A stretch of 64,000 nucleotides of DNA from Symsagittifera roscoffensis (GCF_963678635.1 NC_087065.1:16288572-16352571), one strand, 5' to 3'. Counted from the first letter of the stretch, positions 1 to 15,300 are shown. Notes: generated by a model not told the origin, from the letters alone. Numbers and translations are program-made.

Positions 1-3000
1 AAAAAATTGTACCACAAAAGATCTCATCAAGGATAAACACAAAAAATGACATATTTCAGAAACATAACGACCAAAATCAAAAACTTAGTATTCCCCTGAA
101 ACGTTAGCTTACCCACAAGGCATTAACAACCCAAAAAATGTCGCTGTGTATGTTAAAGATGTCAAAACTGAAGAAACATTCAGTAGCCAAGACCAGAAGC
201 CAGTGAAAACTACCAATTTGTGACGACAACTTTTTGCGGACAAAAAATCACCACAGCATAAATCCGCTTCAGCAACGATCGCTAAGTCAGTAGAGTCGAT
301 GAATGGAGCAACAAAGAACACATCAAGATTTCTTCACTAGCCACACACTGTCCTGAAAAATCAAAAAATTTGTACCACAAAAAATCGCAACGAGGATGAA
401 CACAAAAAAAGACATATTTCAGAAACACGAGAACCAAAATCAAAATTCAGAGCTCTCATGAATCTTCAGCATACCCACAACGCATTAACAACCCAAAAAG
501 GCGTCGCTGTGTATTTCAAAGATGTCAAAACTGTTGAAACATTCAGCAGCCAAGACCAGAAGCTAGTGGAAACTACCAATTTGTGATAACTTTATTGAGA
601 CAAAAACACTCCAGCGCAAACTCACTTGTGCAATGACATCTATCCGAGTAGAACTGAACAAATGAAAAAAAAATGAGCACATCGAAATGATTATATCAGC
701 CAGACACTGTGATCAAAAATGGAAAAGCTTGTAACGAGAAAAACCGCATCACTGATAGACACATAAAAAGACATGATTCCACAGAAAAAAACTGAAATCA
801 TTTATTAAGAACTCCCAGTTAACATCAACAGGTAACAAATGCATTATCAACCTAAAAGGCAGCTCTGGCTTTCAAATTTGTGAAAATTCAAGGAGTGTCT
901 GGTAGTCAAGACCAAACAGAAAGAAAAACTGCCAGCACTGTGACGACAACTTTTTCGGACAAAAAATCACCACAGCGCAAATTCGCTTCCGCAGCGATCG
1001 CTAATTCAGGAGAGCTGATGAATCGAACAACAATGAACACATCAAGATGACTTAACTAGCCACATATTGTCCTGAAATATGAATAAAAATTGTGCCACAA
1101 AAGATTGCATCAAGGATAAACACAAAAAATGACATATTTCAGAAACATAAAGACCAAAATCAAAAACATTATACTCCCATGAACCGTTAGCATACCCAAA
1201 AGGCATTAACAACCCAAAAAAGCGTCGCTGTCTATTTCAAAGATGTCAAAACTGAAGAAACATTCAGCAGCCAAGACCAGAAGCTAGTGGAAACTACCAA
1301 TTTGTGATAACTTTATTGAGACAAAAACAGTCCAGCGCAAATTCGCTAGTGCAACGACCACTACCCCAGTAGAATTGAATAAATGAATAAAAATGAGCAC
1401 ATCAAAATATAGTATCCGCCAGACACTGTGATCAAAAATGGAACCACTTGTAACGAGAAAAACCGCATCACTGATAGACACATAAAAGGACATGATTCCA
1501 CAGAAAAAGAACTGAAATCAAAAACTAAGCACTTCCAGGTACCAATAACAAGTAAACAATGCATTATCAACCCCAAAGAGGCAGCGCTGTCTTTCAAATT
1601 AATGAAAACTCAAGGAATTTCTGGTAGTCAAGACCAAAAAGAAAAAACTGCCAGTATTATGACGACAACTTTTTCGGACAAAAAATCACCACAGCGCAAA
1701 TTCGCTTCCGCAGCGATCGCTAATTCAGGAGAGCTGATGAATCGAACAACAATGAACACATCAAGATGACTTAACTAGCCACATATTGTCCTGAAATACG
1801 AAAAAAAATTGTACCACAAAAGATCTCATCAAGGATAAACACAAAAAATGACATATTTCAGAAACATAACGACCAAAATCAAAAACTTAGTATTCCCCTG
1901 AAACGTTAGCTTACCCACAAGGCATTAACAACCCAAAAAATGTCGCTGTGTATGTTAAAGATGTCAAAACTGAAGAAACATTCAGTAGCTAAGACCAGAA
2001 GCCAGTGAAAACTACCAATTTGTGACGACAACTTTTTGCGGACAAAAAATCACCACAGCATAAATCCGCTTCAGCAACGATCGCTAAGTCAGTAGAATCG
2101 ATGAATGGAGCAACAAGGAACACATCAAGATTTCTTCAGTAGCCACACACTGTCCTGAAAAATGAAAAAATTTGTACCACAAAAAATCGCATCAAGGATG
2201 AACACAAAAAAAGACATATTTCAGAAACACGAAAACTAAAATCAAAATTCAGAGCTCTCATGAATCTTCAGCATACCCACAACGCATTAACAACCCAAAA
2301 AGGCGTCGCTGTGTATTTCAAAGATGTCAAAACTGAAGAAACATTCAGCAGGCAAGACCAGAAGCTAGTGAAAACTACCAATTTGTGATAACTTTATTGA
2401 GACAAAAACAGTCCAGCGCAAATTCGCTAGTGCAACGATCACTACCCCAGTAGAATTGAATAAACGAATAAAACTGAGCACATCAAAAAGATAATATCAG
2501 CCAGACACTATGATCAAAAATGGAACCACTTGTAACGAGAAAAACCGCATCACTGATAGACACATAAAATGACATGATTCCACAGAAAAAAAAATTGAAA
2601 TCAAAAACTAAGCACTCCCAACTACCAATCACAAGAAAACAATGCATTATCAACCCCAAAAAGGCAGCGCTGTCTTTCGAATTAATGAAAACTCAAGGAA
2701 TTTCTGGTAGTCAAGACCAAAAAGAAAAAACTGCCAGTATTGTGACGACAACTTTTTCGGACAAAAAATCACCACAGCGCAAATTCGCTTCTGCAGCGAT
2801 CGCTAATTCAGGAGAGCTGATGAATCGAACAACAATGAACACATCAAGATGACTTAACTAGCCACATATTGTCCTGAAATACGAAAAAAAATTGTACCAC
2901 AAAAGATCTCATCAAGGATAAACACAAAAAATGACATATTTCAGAAACATAACGACCAAAATCAAAAACTTAGTATTCCCCTGAAACGTTAGCTTACCCA

Positions 3001-3439
3001 CAAGGCATTAACAACCCAAAAAAGGTCCCTGTGTACTTCAAAGATGTCAAAACTGAAGAAACATTCAGTAGCCAAGACCAGAAGTCAGTGAAAACTACCA
3101 ATTTGTGACGACAATTTTTTCGGACAAAAATCACCACAGCGCAAATCCGCTTCTGCAACAATCGCTAAGTCAGTAGAATCGATAAAGGGAGCGACAATGA
3201 ACACATCAAGATTTCTTCACTAGCCACACACTGTCCTGGAAAAATGAAAAAAACTTGTACCACAAAAAATCTCATCAAGGATGAACACAAAAAAAGACAT
3301 ATTTCAGAAATACGAAAACCAAAATTAAAACGCAGAAATCACACGAGTCTTCAGCATACCCACAACGCATTAAAAACCCAAAAAAGCGTCGCTGTAAATT
3401 TCAAAGATGTCAAAACTGAAGAAACATTCAGTAGCCAAG

Positions 3440-5388
3440 ACCAGAAGCCAGTGAAAACTACCAATTTGTGACGACAATTTTTTCGGACAAAAATCACCAC
3501 AGCGCAAATCCGCTTCTGCAACAATCGCTAAGTCAGTAGAATCGATAAAGGGAGCAACAATGAACACATCAAGATTTCTTCACTAGCCACAGCTGTCCTG
3601 AAAAATGAAAAAAACTTGTACCACAAAAAATCTCATCAAGGATGAACATAAAAAAAGACATATTTCAGAAATACGAAAACCAAAATTAAAACCCAAAAAT
3701 CCCACGAGTCTTCAGCATGCCCACAACGCATTCAAAAAAGCGTCGCTGTGTATTTCAAAGATGTCAAAACTGAAGAAACATTCAGTAGCCAAGACCAGAA
3801 GCCAGTGAAAACACCCAATTTGTGACGACAACTTTTTTCGGACAAAAATCACCACAGCGCAAATCCGCTTCTGCAACAATCGCTTCTGCAACTATGATCA
3901 AAAATGGAACCACTTGTAACGAGAAAAACCGCATCACTGATAGACACATAAAATGACATGATTCCACAGAAAAAAAAATTGAAATCAAAAACTAAGCACT
4001 CCCAACTACCAATCACAAGAAAACAATGCATTATCAACCCCAAAAAGGCAGCGCTGTCTTTCGAATTAATGAAAACTCAAGGAATTTCTGGTAGTCAAGA
4101 CCAAAAAGAAAAAACTGCCAGTATTGTGACGACAACTTTTTCGGGGACAAAAAATCACCACAGCGCAAATTCGCTTCTGCAACCATCGCTAACCCAGGAG
4201 ACCTGATGAATCAAACAACAATGAACACATCAACATGACTTAACTAGCCACATAATGTCCTGAAATACGAAAAAAAATTGTACCACAAAAGATCGCATCA
4301 AGGATAAACACAAAAAATTGACATATTTCAGAAACATAACGACCAAAATCAAAAACTTAGTATTCCCCTGAAACGTTAGCTTACCCACAAGGCATTAACA
4401 ACCCAAAAAATGTCCCTGTGTATTTCAAAGATGTCAAAACTGAAGAAACATTCAGTAGCCAAGACCAGAAGCCAGTGAAAACTACCAATTTGTGACGACA
4501 ATTTTTTCGGACAAAAATCACCACAGCGCAAATCCGCTTCTGCAACAATCGCTAAGTCAGTAGAATCGATAAAGGGAGCAACAATGAACACATCAAGATT
4601 TCTTCACTAGCCACACACTGTCCTGAAAAATGAAAAAAACTTGTACCACAAAAAATCTCATCAAGGATGAACACAAAAAAAGACATATTTCAGAAATACG
4701 AAAACCAAAATTAAAACCCAAAAATCCCACGAGTCTTCAGCATGCCCACAACGCATTCAAAAAAGCGTCGCTGTGTATTTCAAAGATGTCAAAACTGAAG
4801 AAACATTCAGTAGCCAAGACCAGAAGCCAGTGAAAACACCCAATTTGTGACGACAACTTTTTTCGGACAAAAATCACCACAGCGCAAATCCGCTTCTGCA
4901 ACAATCGCTTCTGCAACTATGATCAAAAATGGAACCACTTGTAACGAGAAAAACCGCATCACTGATAGACACATAAAATGACATGATTCCACAGAAAAAA
5001 AAATTGAAATCAAAAACTAAGCACTCCCAACTACCAATCACAAGAAAACAATGCATTATCAACCCCAAAAAGGCAGCGCTGTCTTTCGAATTAATGAAAA
5101 CTCAAGGAATTTCTGGTAGTCAAGACCAAAAAGAAAAAACTGCCAGTATTGTGACGACAACTTTTTCGGGGACCAAAAAAATCACCACAGCGCAAATTCG
5201 CTTCTGCAACCATCGCTAACCCAGGAGACCTGATGAATCAAACAACAATGAACACATCAACATGACTTAACTAGCCACATAATGTCCTGAAATACGAAAA
5301 AAAAATTGTACCACAAAAGATCGCATCAAGGATAAACACAAAAAAATGACATATTTCAGAAACATAACGACCAAAATCAAAAACTTAG
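3440..5388 (+). repeat. 1,025-bp tandem duplication inside satellite domain I
   Basis: About 3,440-4,360 reappears at about 4,465-5,388 with a constant 1,025-bp offset. Both copies share the same internal deletion junction, where an A unit is cut short in CGCTTCTGCAAC and joins the B unit at TATGATCAAAAATGG (near 3,881-3,905 and 4,906-4,930). A shared junction means the deletion came first and the block then duplicated, as expected from unequal crossing-over. Confidence 0.88.
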
Positions 5389-5639
5389 TACTCCCATGAA
5401 CCGTTAGCATACGAACAAGGCATTAACAATCCAAAAAATGTCCCTGTGTATTTCAAAGATGTCAAAACTGAAGAAACATTCAGTAGCCAAGACCAGAAGT
5501 CAGTGAAAACTACCAATTTGTGACGACAACTTTTTTCGGACAAAAATCACCACAGCGCAAATCCGCTTCTGCAACAATCGCTAAGTCAGTAGAATCGATA
5601 AAGGGAGCGACAATGAACACATCAAGATTTCTTCACTAG

Positions 5640-6380
5640 CCACACACTGTCCTGGAAAAATGAAAAAAACTTGTACCACAAAAAATCTCATCAAGGATGA
5701 ACACAAAAAAAGACATATTTCAGAAATACGAAAACCAAAATTAAAACCCAGAAATCACACGACTCTTCAGCATACCCACAACGCATTAAAACCCCAAAAA
5801 AGCGTCGCTGTATATTTCAAAGATGTCAAAACTGAAGAAACATTCAGTAGCCAAGACCAGAAGCCAGTGAAAACTACCAGTTTGTGACGACAATTTTTTT
5901 CGGACAAAAATCACCACAGCGCAAATCCGCTTCTGCAACAATCGCTAAGTCAGTAGAATCGATAAAGGGAGCGACAATGAACACATCAAGATTTCTTCAC
6001 TAGCCACACACTGTCCTGGAAAAATGAAAAAAACTTGTACCACAAAAAATCTCATCAAGGATGAACACAAAAAAAGACATATTTCAGAAATACGAAAACC
6101 AAAATTAAAACCCAGAAATCACACGACTCTTCAGCATACCCACAACGCATTAAAACCCCAAAAAAGCGTCGCTGTATATTTCAAAGATGTCAAAACTGAA
6201 GAAACATTCAGTAGCCAAGACCAGAAGCCAGTGAAAACTACCAGTTTGTGACGACAATTTTTTCGGACAAAATCACCACAGCGCAAATCCGCTTCTGCAA
6301 CAATCGCTAAGTCAGTAGAATCGATAAAGGGAGCAACAATGAACACATCAAGATTTCTTCACTAGCCACACACTGTCCTG
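5640..6380 (+). repeat. Near-identical adjacent A monomers (364-bp period)
   Basis: The monomer at about 5,650-6,010 is repeated at about 6,014-6,375 with almost no differences beyond A/T-run length, while its other neighbours differ at many sites. This marks a recent single-monomer duplication. Confidence 0.85.
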
Positions 6381-8559
6381 AAAAATGAAAAAAACTTGTA
6401 CCACAAAAAATCTCATCAAGGATGAACACAAAGTAAGACATATTTCAGAAATACGAAAACCAAAATTAAAACCCAAAAATCCCACGAGTCTTCAGCATGC
6501 CCACAACGCTTTCAAAAAAGCGTCGCTGTGTATTTCAAAGATGTCAAAACTGAAGAAACATTCAGTAGCCAAGACCAGAAGCCAGTGAAAACACCCAATT
6601 TGTGACGACAACTTTTTTCGGACAAAAATCACCACAGCGCAAATCCGCTTCTGCAACAATCGCTAAGTCAGTAGAATCGATAAAGGGAGCAACAATGAAC
6701 ACATCAAGATTTCTTCACTAGCCACACACTGTCCTGATAAAGGAAAAAACTTGTACCACAAAAAATCTCATCAAGGTTGAACACAAAAAAAGACATATTT
6801 CAGAAATACGAAAACCAAAATTTAAACCCAGAATTCCCATGAGTCTTCAGCATACCCACAACGCATTCAAAAAATCCAAAAAAGCGTCGCTGTGTATTTC
6901 AAAGATGTCAAAACTGAAGAAACATTCAGTAGCCAAGACCAGAAGCTAGTCGAAACTATCAATTTGTGATAACTTTGTTGAAACAAAAACACACCAGCGC
7001 AAATTCGCTAGTGCAACGACCGCTACCCCAGTCGATTTGAATAAATGAATAAAAATGAGCACATCGAAATGATAATATCAGCCAGACACAGTGATCAAAA
7101 ATGGAATAACTTGTAACGAGAAAAACCGCATCACTGATAGACACATAAAAAGACATGATTCGACAGAAAAAAATTGAAATCAATTATTAAGCACTCCCAG
7201 GTAACATCAACAAGTAAAAATGCATTATCAAACCCAAAAACGCAGCTCTGTCTTTCAAATTTATGAAAACAAGGAAAGTCTGTTAGTCAAGACCAAAAAG
7301 AAAAAACTGCCAGTACTGTGACGACAACTTTTTCGGACAAAAAATCACCACAGCGCAAATTCGCTTCTGCAAAGATCGCTAACCCAGGAGACCTGATGAA
7401 TGAAACAACAATCAACACATCAAGATGACTTAACTAGCCACATAATGTCCTGAAATACGAAAGAAAAGTACCACAAAAGATCGCATCAAGGATAAACACA
7501 AAAAAAGACATATTTCAGAAACATAGCGACCAAAATCAAAAACTTAGTACTCCCATGAACCGTTAGCATACCAACAAGGCATTAACATCCCAAAAAATGT
7601 CGCTGTGTTTTTCAAAGATGTCAAAACTGAAGAAACATTCAGTAGCCAAGACCAGAAGCCAGTGAAAACTACCAATTTGTGACGACAACTTTTTTCGGAC
7701 AATCATCACCACAGCGCAAATCCGCTTCTGCAACGATCGCTAAGTCAGTAGAATCGATAAAGGGAGCAACAATGAACACATCAAGATTTCTACACTAGCC
7801 ACACACTGTCCTGAAAAATTAAAAAACTTGTACCACAAAAAATTGCAGCAAGGATGAACACAAAAAAAGACATATTTCAGAAACACGAAAACCAAACTCA
7901 AAACCCAGAACTCCCATGGGTCGTCAGCATACCCACAACGCATTAAAAACCCAAGAAAGCGTCGCTGCATATTTCAAAGATGTCAAAACTGAAGAAATAT
8001 TCAGTAGCTAAGACCAGAAGCTCGTCGAAACTACCAATTTGTGATAACTTTGTTGAAACAAAAACATACCAGCGCAAATTCTCTAGTGCAACGACCGCTA
8101 CCCCAGTCGATTTGAATAAATGAATAAAAATGAGCACATCGAAATGATAATATCAGCCAGACACAGTGATCAAAAACGGAAAAACTTGTAACGAGAAAAA
8201 CTGCATCACTGATAGACACATAAGAAGACATGATTCCACAGAAAAAAAACTGAAATCAAAAATTAAGCACTCCCAGGTAACATGAACATGTAAAAAATGC
8301 ATTATCAACTCAAAAAGTCAGCTCTGTCTTTCAAATTTATTAAAACAAGGAAAGTCTGTTAGTCAAGACCAAAAAGAAAAAACTGCCAGTACTGTGACGA
8401 CAACTTTTTCGGACAAAAAATCACCACAGCGCAAATTTGCTTCTGCAACGATCGCTAACCCAGGAGCCTTGATGAATCAAACAACAATGAACACATCAAC
8501 ATGACTTAACTAGCCACATAATGTCCTGAAATACGAAAAAAAATTGTACCACAAAAGAT

Positions 8560-10420
8560 CTCATCAAGGATAAACACAAAAAATGACATATTTCAGAAAC
8601 ATAAGGACCGAAATTAAAAACTTAGTACTCCCATGAACCGTTAGCATACCAACAAGGCATTAACAACCCAAAAAATGTCGCTGTGTATTTCAAAGATGTC
8701 AAAACTGAAGAAACATTCAGTAGCCAAGACCAGAAGCCAGTGAAAACTACCAATTTGTGATAACTTTATTGAGACAAAAACACTCCAGTTCAAACTCGCT
8801 AGTGCAATGACCACTACCCCAGTAGAACTGAATAAATGAATAAAGATGAGCACATCGAAATGATAATATTAGCCAGACGCTGTGATCAAAAATGGAAAAA
8901 CTTGTAACGAGAAAAACTGCATCACTGATAGACACATAAAAAGACATGATTCCACAGAAAAAAAACTGAAATCAAATATTAAGCACTCCCATGTAACATC
9001 AACATGTGAAAAATGCATTATCAACTCAAAAAGGCAGCTCTGTCTTTCAAATTTATGAAAACAAGAAAAGTCTGTTAGTCAAGACCAAAAAGAAAAAACT
9101 GCCATTATTGTGACGACATCTTTTTCGGACAAAAAATCACCACAGCGCAAATTCGCTTCCACAGCGATCGCTAATCCAGGAGACCTGATGAATCGAACAA
9201 CAATGAACACATCAAGATGACTTAACTAGCCACATAATGTCCTGAAATACGAAAAAAAATTGTACCACAAAAGATCGTATCAAGGATAAACACAAAAAAT
9301 GACATATTTCAGAAACATAAGGACCGAAATTAAAAACTTAGTACTCCCATGAACCGTTAGCATACCAACAAGGCATTAACAACCCAAAAAATGTCGCTGT
9401 GTATTTCAAAGATGTCAAAACTGAAGAAACATTCAGTAGCCAAGACCAGAAGCCAGTGAAAACTACCAATTTGTGATAACTTTATTGAGACAAAAACCCT
9501 CCAGTTCAAACTCCCTAGTGCAATGACCACTACCCCAGTAGAACTGAATAAATGAATAAAGATGAGCACATCGAAATGATAATATTAGCCAGACGCTGTG
9601 ATCAAAAATGGAAAAACTTGTAACGAGGAAAACTGCATCACTGATAGACACATAAAAAGACATGATTCCACAGAAAAAAAAACTGAAATCAAATATTAAG
9701 CACTCCCATGTAACATCAACCTAAAAAAATGCATTATCAACTCAAAAAGGCAGCTCTGTCTTTTAAATTTATGAAAACAAGGAAAGTCTGTTAGTCAAGA
9801 CCAAAAAGAAAAAACTGCCAGTACTGTGACGACAACTTTTTCGGACAAAAAATCACCACAGCGCAAATTTGCTTCTGCAACGATCGCTAACCCAGGAGAC
9901 CTGATGAATCGAACAACATTGAACACATCAAGATGATTTAACTAGCCACATAATGTCCGGAAATACGAAAAAAAAATTGTACCACAAAAGATCGTATCAA
10001 GGATAAACACAAAAAATGACATATTTCAGAAACATAAGGACCGAAAAAAAAACTTAGTACTCCCATGAACCGTTAGCATAACAACAAGGCATTAACAACC
10101 CAAAAAATGTCGCTGTGTATTTCAAAGATGTCAAAACTGAAGAAACATTCAGTAGCCAAGACCAGAAGCCAGTGAAAACTACCAATTTGTGATAACTTTA
10201 TTGAGACAAAAACACTCCAGTTCAAACTCGCTAGTGCAATGACCACTACCCCAGTAGAACTGAATAAATGAATAAAGATGAGCACATCGAAATGATAATA
10301 TTAGCCAGACGCTGTGATCAAAAATGGAAAAACTTGTAACGAGAAAAACCACATCACTGATAGACACATAAAAAGACATGATTCCACAGAAAAAAAACTG
10401 AAAACAATTATTAAGCACTC
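8560..10420 (+). repeat. Run of consecutive 716-bp A/B dimers
   Basis: Landmark positions 8,641, 9,357 and 10,073 are each 716 bp apart, and the B-unit landmark repeats at 8,885, 9,600 and 10,316. The dimers share private variants such as CTCCAGTTCAAACTC and ATAATATTAGCCAGACGC, so this is the most homogeneous part of domain I. Confidence 0.9.
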
Positions 10421-10559
10421 CTAGGTAACATCAACAAGTAAAAAATGCATTATCAACCTCAGAAAGGCAGCTCTATCTCTCAAATTTTTGAAAACAAGGA
10501 ATGTCTGGTAGTCAAGACCAAGAAGAAAGAAAAACTGCCAGTACTGTGACGACAACTTT

Positions 10560-12370
10560 TTTCGAAAAAAAATCACCACAGCTCAAACTCGCTTCTGCAA
10601 CGATAGCTAAACCAGTAGAACTGCTGAATGGAACAACAATGAACACATGAAGATAATTTAACTAGCCACACAATGCCCTGAAAAATGAAAAAATTTGTAC
10701 CACAAAAGATCGCGTCAAGGATACACACAAAAAAGACATATTTCAGAAACATAAAGACCCTAATCAAAAACTTAGTACTCTCATAAACTGTCAGCAAAGC
10801 CACAACGCATTAACAACCCAAAAAATATCGCTGTGTATTTCAAAGATGTCAAAACTGAAGAAACATTCAGTAGCCAAGACCAGAAGCTAGTGGAAACTAC
10901 CAATTTGTGACGACAACTTTCTTCGGACAAAAAATCACCACAGCGCTAATCCGCTTGTGCAACGATCGCTAACCCAGTAGAATTGATGATTGGAGCAACA
11001 ATGAACTCATCAAGACTTCTTAACTAGCCACACTGTCCTGGAAAATGAAAAAATCGCATCAAGGATGAACACAAAAAAAAGACATTTTTCAGAAAAAGAA
11101 ACAACAAAATCCAAACCCCAGAACTCCCATGAACAGTCAGCAAACCCACAACGCATTAACAAACCAAAAAAGCAGCGCTGCGTATTTCAAAGATGTCAAA
11201 AATGAAGAAGCATTCAGTAGCCAAGACCAGAAGCTGGTGGAAACTACCAATTTGTGACAATTTTTTCGGACAAAAAATTACCACAGAGCAAATCCGCTTC
11301 TGCAACGATAGCTAACGCAGTAGAACTGATGAATGGAACACCAATGAACACATCAAGATGACTGAACTAGCCACACAGTGTCCTGAAAAATGAAAAAAAC
11401 TTGTACCACAAAAGATCGCATCAAGAACAAACACAAAAAAAGACATATTTCAGAAACACAAAAACCAAAATCAAAAATTTAGTTTTCCCATGAACCGTCA
11501 GCATACCCACAACGCATTAACACATTAATAAACCAAAAAATTTGTCGCTGTATTTTTTGGTTGTCAAAACTGAAGAAACATTCAGTAGCCGAGACCAGAA
11601 GCTAGTGGAAACTACCAATTTGTAATGACAACTTTTTTTTTCGGACAAAAAAGTACCACCGAGAAAATCCGCTTCTGCAATTATCGCTAACTTAGTAGAA
11701 CTGATGAACAAAACAACAATCAACACATCAAGATGAATTAACAAGCCAACAGTGTCCTGAAAAAAAAACGAAAAAAATTTGTACCACAAAAGATCGCATC
11801 ATGAACAAACACAAAAAATGACAAATTTCAGAATCATAAAAAACAAAATCAAAAACATAGTTTTCCCATGAACCGCCGGCATGTCCACAAAGCTTTAACA
11901 AAACAAAAAAAAAATTGTCGCTGTGTATTTTTTTGGTTGTCAAAACTGAAGAAACATTCAGTAGCCAGGACCAGAAGCTAGTAGAAACAACCAATTTGTA
12001 ATGACAACTTTTTTTGTCGGGAAAAAAATCACCACAGCGCAAATCCGCTTCTGCAACGATCGCTAACCCAGTAGAATTGAGGAATGGAACAACAATGAAC
12101 ACATCAAGATGACTTAACAAGCCACACAATGTCATGGAAAATGAAAAAATTTGTACCACAAAAGATCGCATCAAAGATAAACACAAAAAATGACATATTT
12201 CAGAAACATAAAGACCAAAATCGAAAACTTAGTACTCCCATGAAATTTCAGCAAACCCACAACGCACTAACACCCCAAAAAAATGTCACTGTGTATTTCA
12301 AAATGTCAATACTGAAGAAACATTGTGTAGCCAAGACCAGAAGCAGGTGGAACTACCAATTTGTGACGAC
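10560..12370 (+). repeat. Satellite domain II: divergent A monomers
   Basis: Five or so A monomers that differ more from one another than units elsewhere. Several have expanded A or T runs (for example 11,631-11,640 and 12,009-12,015) and a variant TTTTTTGGTTGTC block in place of the usual TATTTCAAAGATGTC. No higher-order period is visible. Confidence 0.75.
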
Positions 12371-15300
12371 AACTTCTTTCGGACAAGATCACCACAGCGC
12401 AAATCCGCTTCTGCAACGATCGCTAACCCAGGATAATTGATGAATGGTACAACAATGAACACATCAAGATGACTAAACTAGCCACACAAAGTCCTGAAAA
12501 ATGAAAAAATTTGTACCACAAAAGATCGCATCAAGGATAAACACAAAAAAGACATATTTCAGAAACAGACAAAAATCAAATACTTAGTACTGCCATGAAC
12601 TTTCAGCAAACCCACAACGCATTAAAAATCCAAACAACTGTCGCTGTGTATTTCAAAGATGTAAAAACTGAAGGAACATTCAGTAGCCAAGACCAGAAGC
12701 TAGTGGAAACTACCAATTTGTGACGACAATTTTTTTCGGATAAAAAATTACCTAAGAGCAAATTCGCTTCTGCAACGATCGCTAACGCAGTAGAACTAAT
12801 GAATAGAATAAAAATGAACACATCATGATGACTTAACTAGCCACACAGTGTCCTGAAAGATGAAAAAAAAATTGTACCCTAAAAGATCGCATCAAGAACA
12901 AACACAACAAAAGACATATTTCAGAAATATGAAGACCAAAATCAAAAACCTAGTACTCCCATGAACCTCACAACGCATTAACATCCCAAAAACGTCGCTG
13001 TGTATTTCAAAGAGGTCAAAACTGAAGACACATTCAGTAGCCAAGACCAGAAGCTAGTGGAAACTACCATTTTGTGACGACAATTATTTTCGGATAAAAA
13101 ATTGTCAAAGAGCAAATTCGCTTCCGCAACGATCGCTAACGCAGTAGAACTGATGAATAGAATAAAAATGAACACATCATGATGACTTAACTAGCCACAC
13201 AGTGTCCTGAAAGATGAAAAAATTTGTACCACAAAAGTTCGCATCAAGAACAAACACAAAAATGATATAATTCAGAAACATAAATGCCAAAATCCAATAC
13301 CCAGAAGTCCCATGAACAATCAGCATACCAACAACGCATTAACAAACCAAAAAAGCAGCGCTGCCTATTTCAAAGATGTCAAAACTGAAGAAACATTCAG
13401 TAGCCAAGACCAGAAGCTAGTGGAAACTACCAATTTGTGACGACAACTTCTTTCAGACAAAGATCACCACAGCGCAAATCCGCTTCTGCAACGATCGCTA
13501 ACCCAGTAGAAATGAGGAATGGAACAACAATGAACACATCAAGATGATTTAACTAGCCACACAATGTCCTGGAAAATGAAAAAATTTGTACCACAAAAGA
13601 TCGCATCAAGGATAAACACAAAAAATGACATACTTCAGAAACATAAAGACCAAAATCGAAAACTTAGTACTCCCATGAAATGTCAGCAAACCCACAACGC
13701 ACTAACACCCCAAAAAAAGTCGCTGTGTATTTCAAAGATGTCAATACTGAAGAAACATTGAGTAGCCAAGACCAGAAGCTAGTGGAACTACCAATTTGTG
13801 ACGACAACTTCTTTCAGACAAAGATCACCACAGCGCAAATCCGCTTCTGCAACGATCGGCAAATCAGTAGAATCGATGATTGGAACAACAATGAACTCAT
13901 GAAGACTTCTTAACTAGCCACACAGTGTCTTGGAAAATGAAAAAATTTGTACCACAAAAGATCGCATCAAGAACAAACACAAAAAAGACGAATTTCAGAA
14001 ACATAAACACCAAAATCCAAACCCAGAAGTCCCATGACTAATCAGCATTCCCAAAACGCATTATTAAACCAAAAAAGCAGCGCTGCGTAATTCAAAGATG
14101 TCAAAACTGAAGAAAAATTCAGTAGCCAAGACCAGAAGCTAGTGGAAACTACCAATTTGTGACGACAATTTTTTTCGGATAAAAAATTACCAAAGAGCAA
14201 ATCCGCTTCCGCAACGATCGCTAACCCAGTAGAACTGATGAATAGAATAAAAATGAACACATCAAGATGACTTAACTAGCCACACAGTGTCCTGAAAAAT
14301 GAAAAAATTTGTACCACAAAAGATCGCATCAAGAACAACAACAAAAAAGACATAATTCAGAAACATAAATACCAAAATTCAAAACCCAGAAGTCCCATGA
14401 CTAGTCAGCATACCCACAACGCGTTAACAAACCAAAACAGCAGCGCTGCGTATAACAAAGATGTCAAAACTGAAGAAACATTCAGTAGCCAAGACCAGAG
14501 GCTAGTGGAAACTACCAATTTGTGACGACAACTTTTTTCGGATAAAAAAATTACCACAGAGCAAATCCGCTTCTGCAACGATCGCTAACCAGTAGAACTG
14601 AAGAATGGAACAATAATGAACACATCAAGATGACTTAACTAGCCAAACAGTGTCCTGGAAAATGAAAAAATTTGTACCACAAAAGATCGCATCAAGAACA
14701 AACACAAAAAAGACGAATTTCAGAAACATAAACACCAAAATCCAAAACCCAGAAGTCCCATGACTAATCAGCATTCCCAAAACGCATTTTGAAACCAAAA
14801 AAGCAGCGCTGCGTATTTCAAAGATGTCAAAACTGAAGAAACATTCAGTAGCCAAGACCAGAAGCTAGTGGAAACTACAAATTTGTGACGACAACATTTT
14901 TCTGATAGAAAATTACCACAGAGCAAATCCGCTTCTGCAACGATCGCTAACCCAGTAGAACTGATGAATGGAACAATAATGAACACATCAAGATGACTTA
15001 ACTAGCCATACAGTGTCCTGAAAAATGAAAAAATTTGTACCACAAAAGATCGCACCAAGAACAAAGACAAAAAAGACATATTTCAGAAACATGAAGACCA
15101 AACTCAAAAACTTAGTACTCCCATGAAATGTCAGCAAACCAGCAGCGCTTTAACAAACCAAAAAAGTGTCGCTGTGTTTTTTGGTGCTTTTTGGTAACTT
15201 CTTTCGGACAAGATCACCACAGCGCAAATCCGCTTCTGCAACGATCGCTAACCCAGGATAATTGATGAATGGTACAACAATGAACACATCAAGATGACTA

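Larger units (their letters stand above)
1..10560 (+). repeat. Satellite domain I: A/B dimeric higher-order repeat
   Basis: A-type monomers alternate irregularly with the divergent B type. B monomers are recognised by GATCAAAAATGGA followed by TTGTAACGAGAAAAACCGC, near 711, 1430, 2512, 3895, 4920, 7093, 8168, 8885, 9600 and 10,316. B is homologous to A along its length (the ACAAAAAATCACCACAGCGC block is shared) but clearly diverged. The A unit before most B units has a variant tail starting GTGATAACTTTATTGAGAC. Dimer spacing is 715-720 bp; extra A units between dimers make the pattern irregular. Confidence 0.92.
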
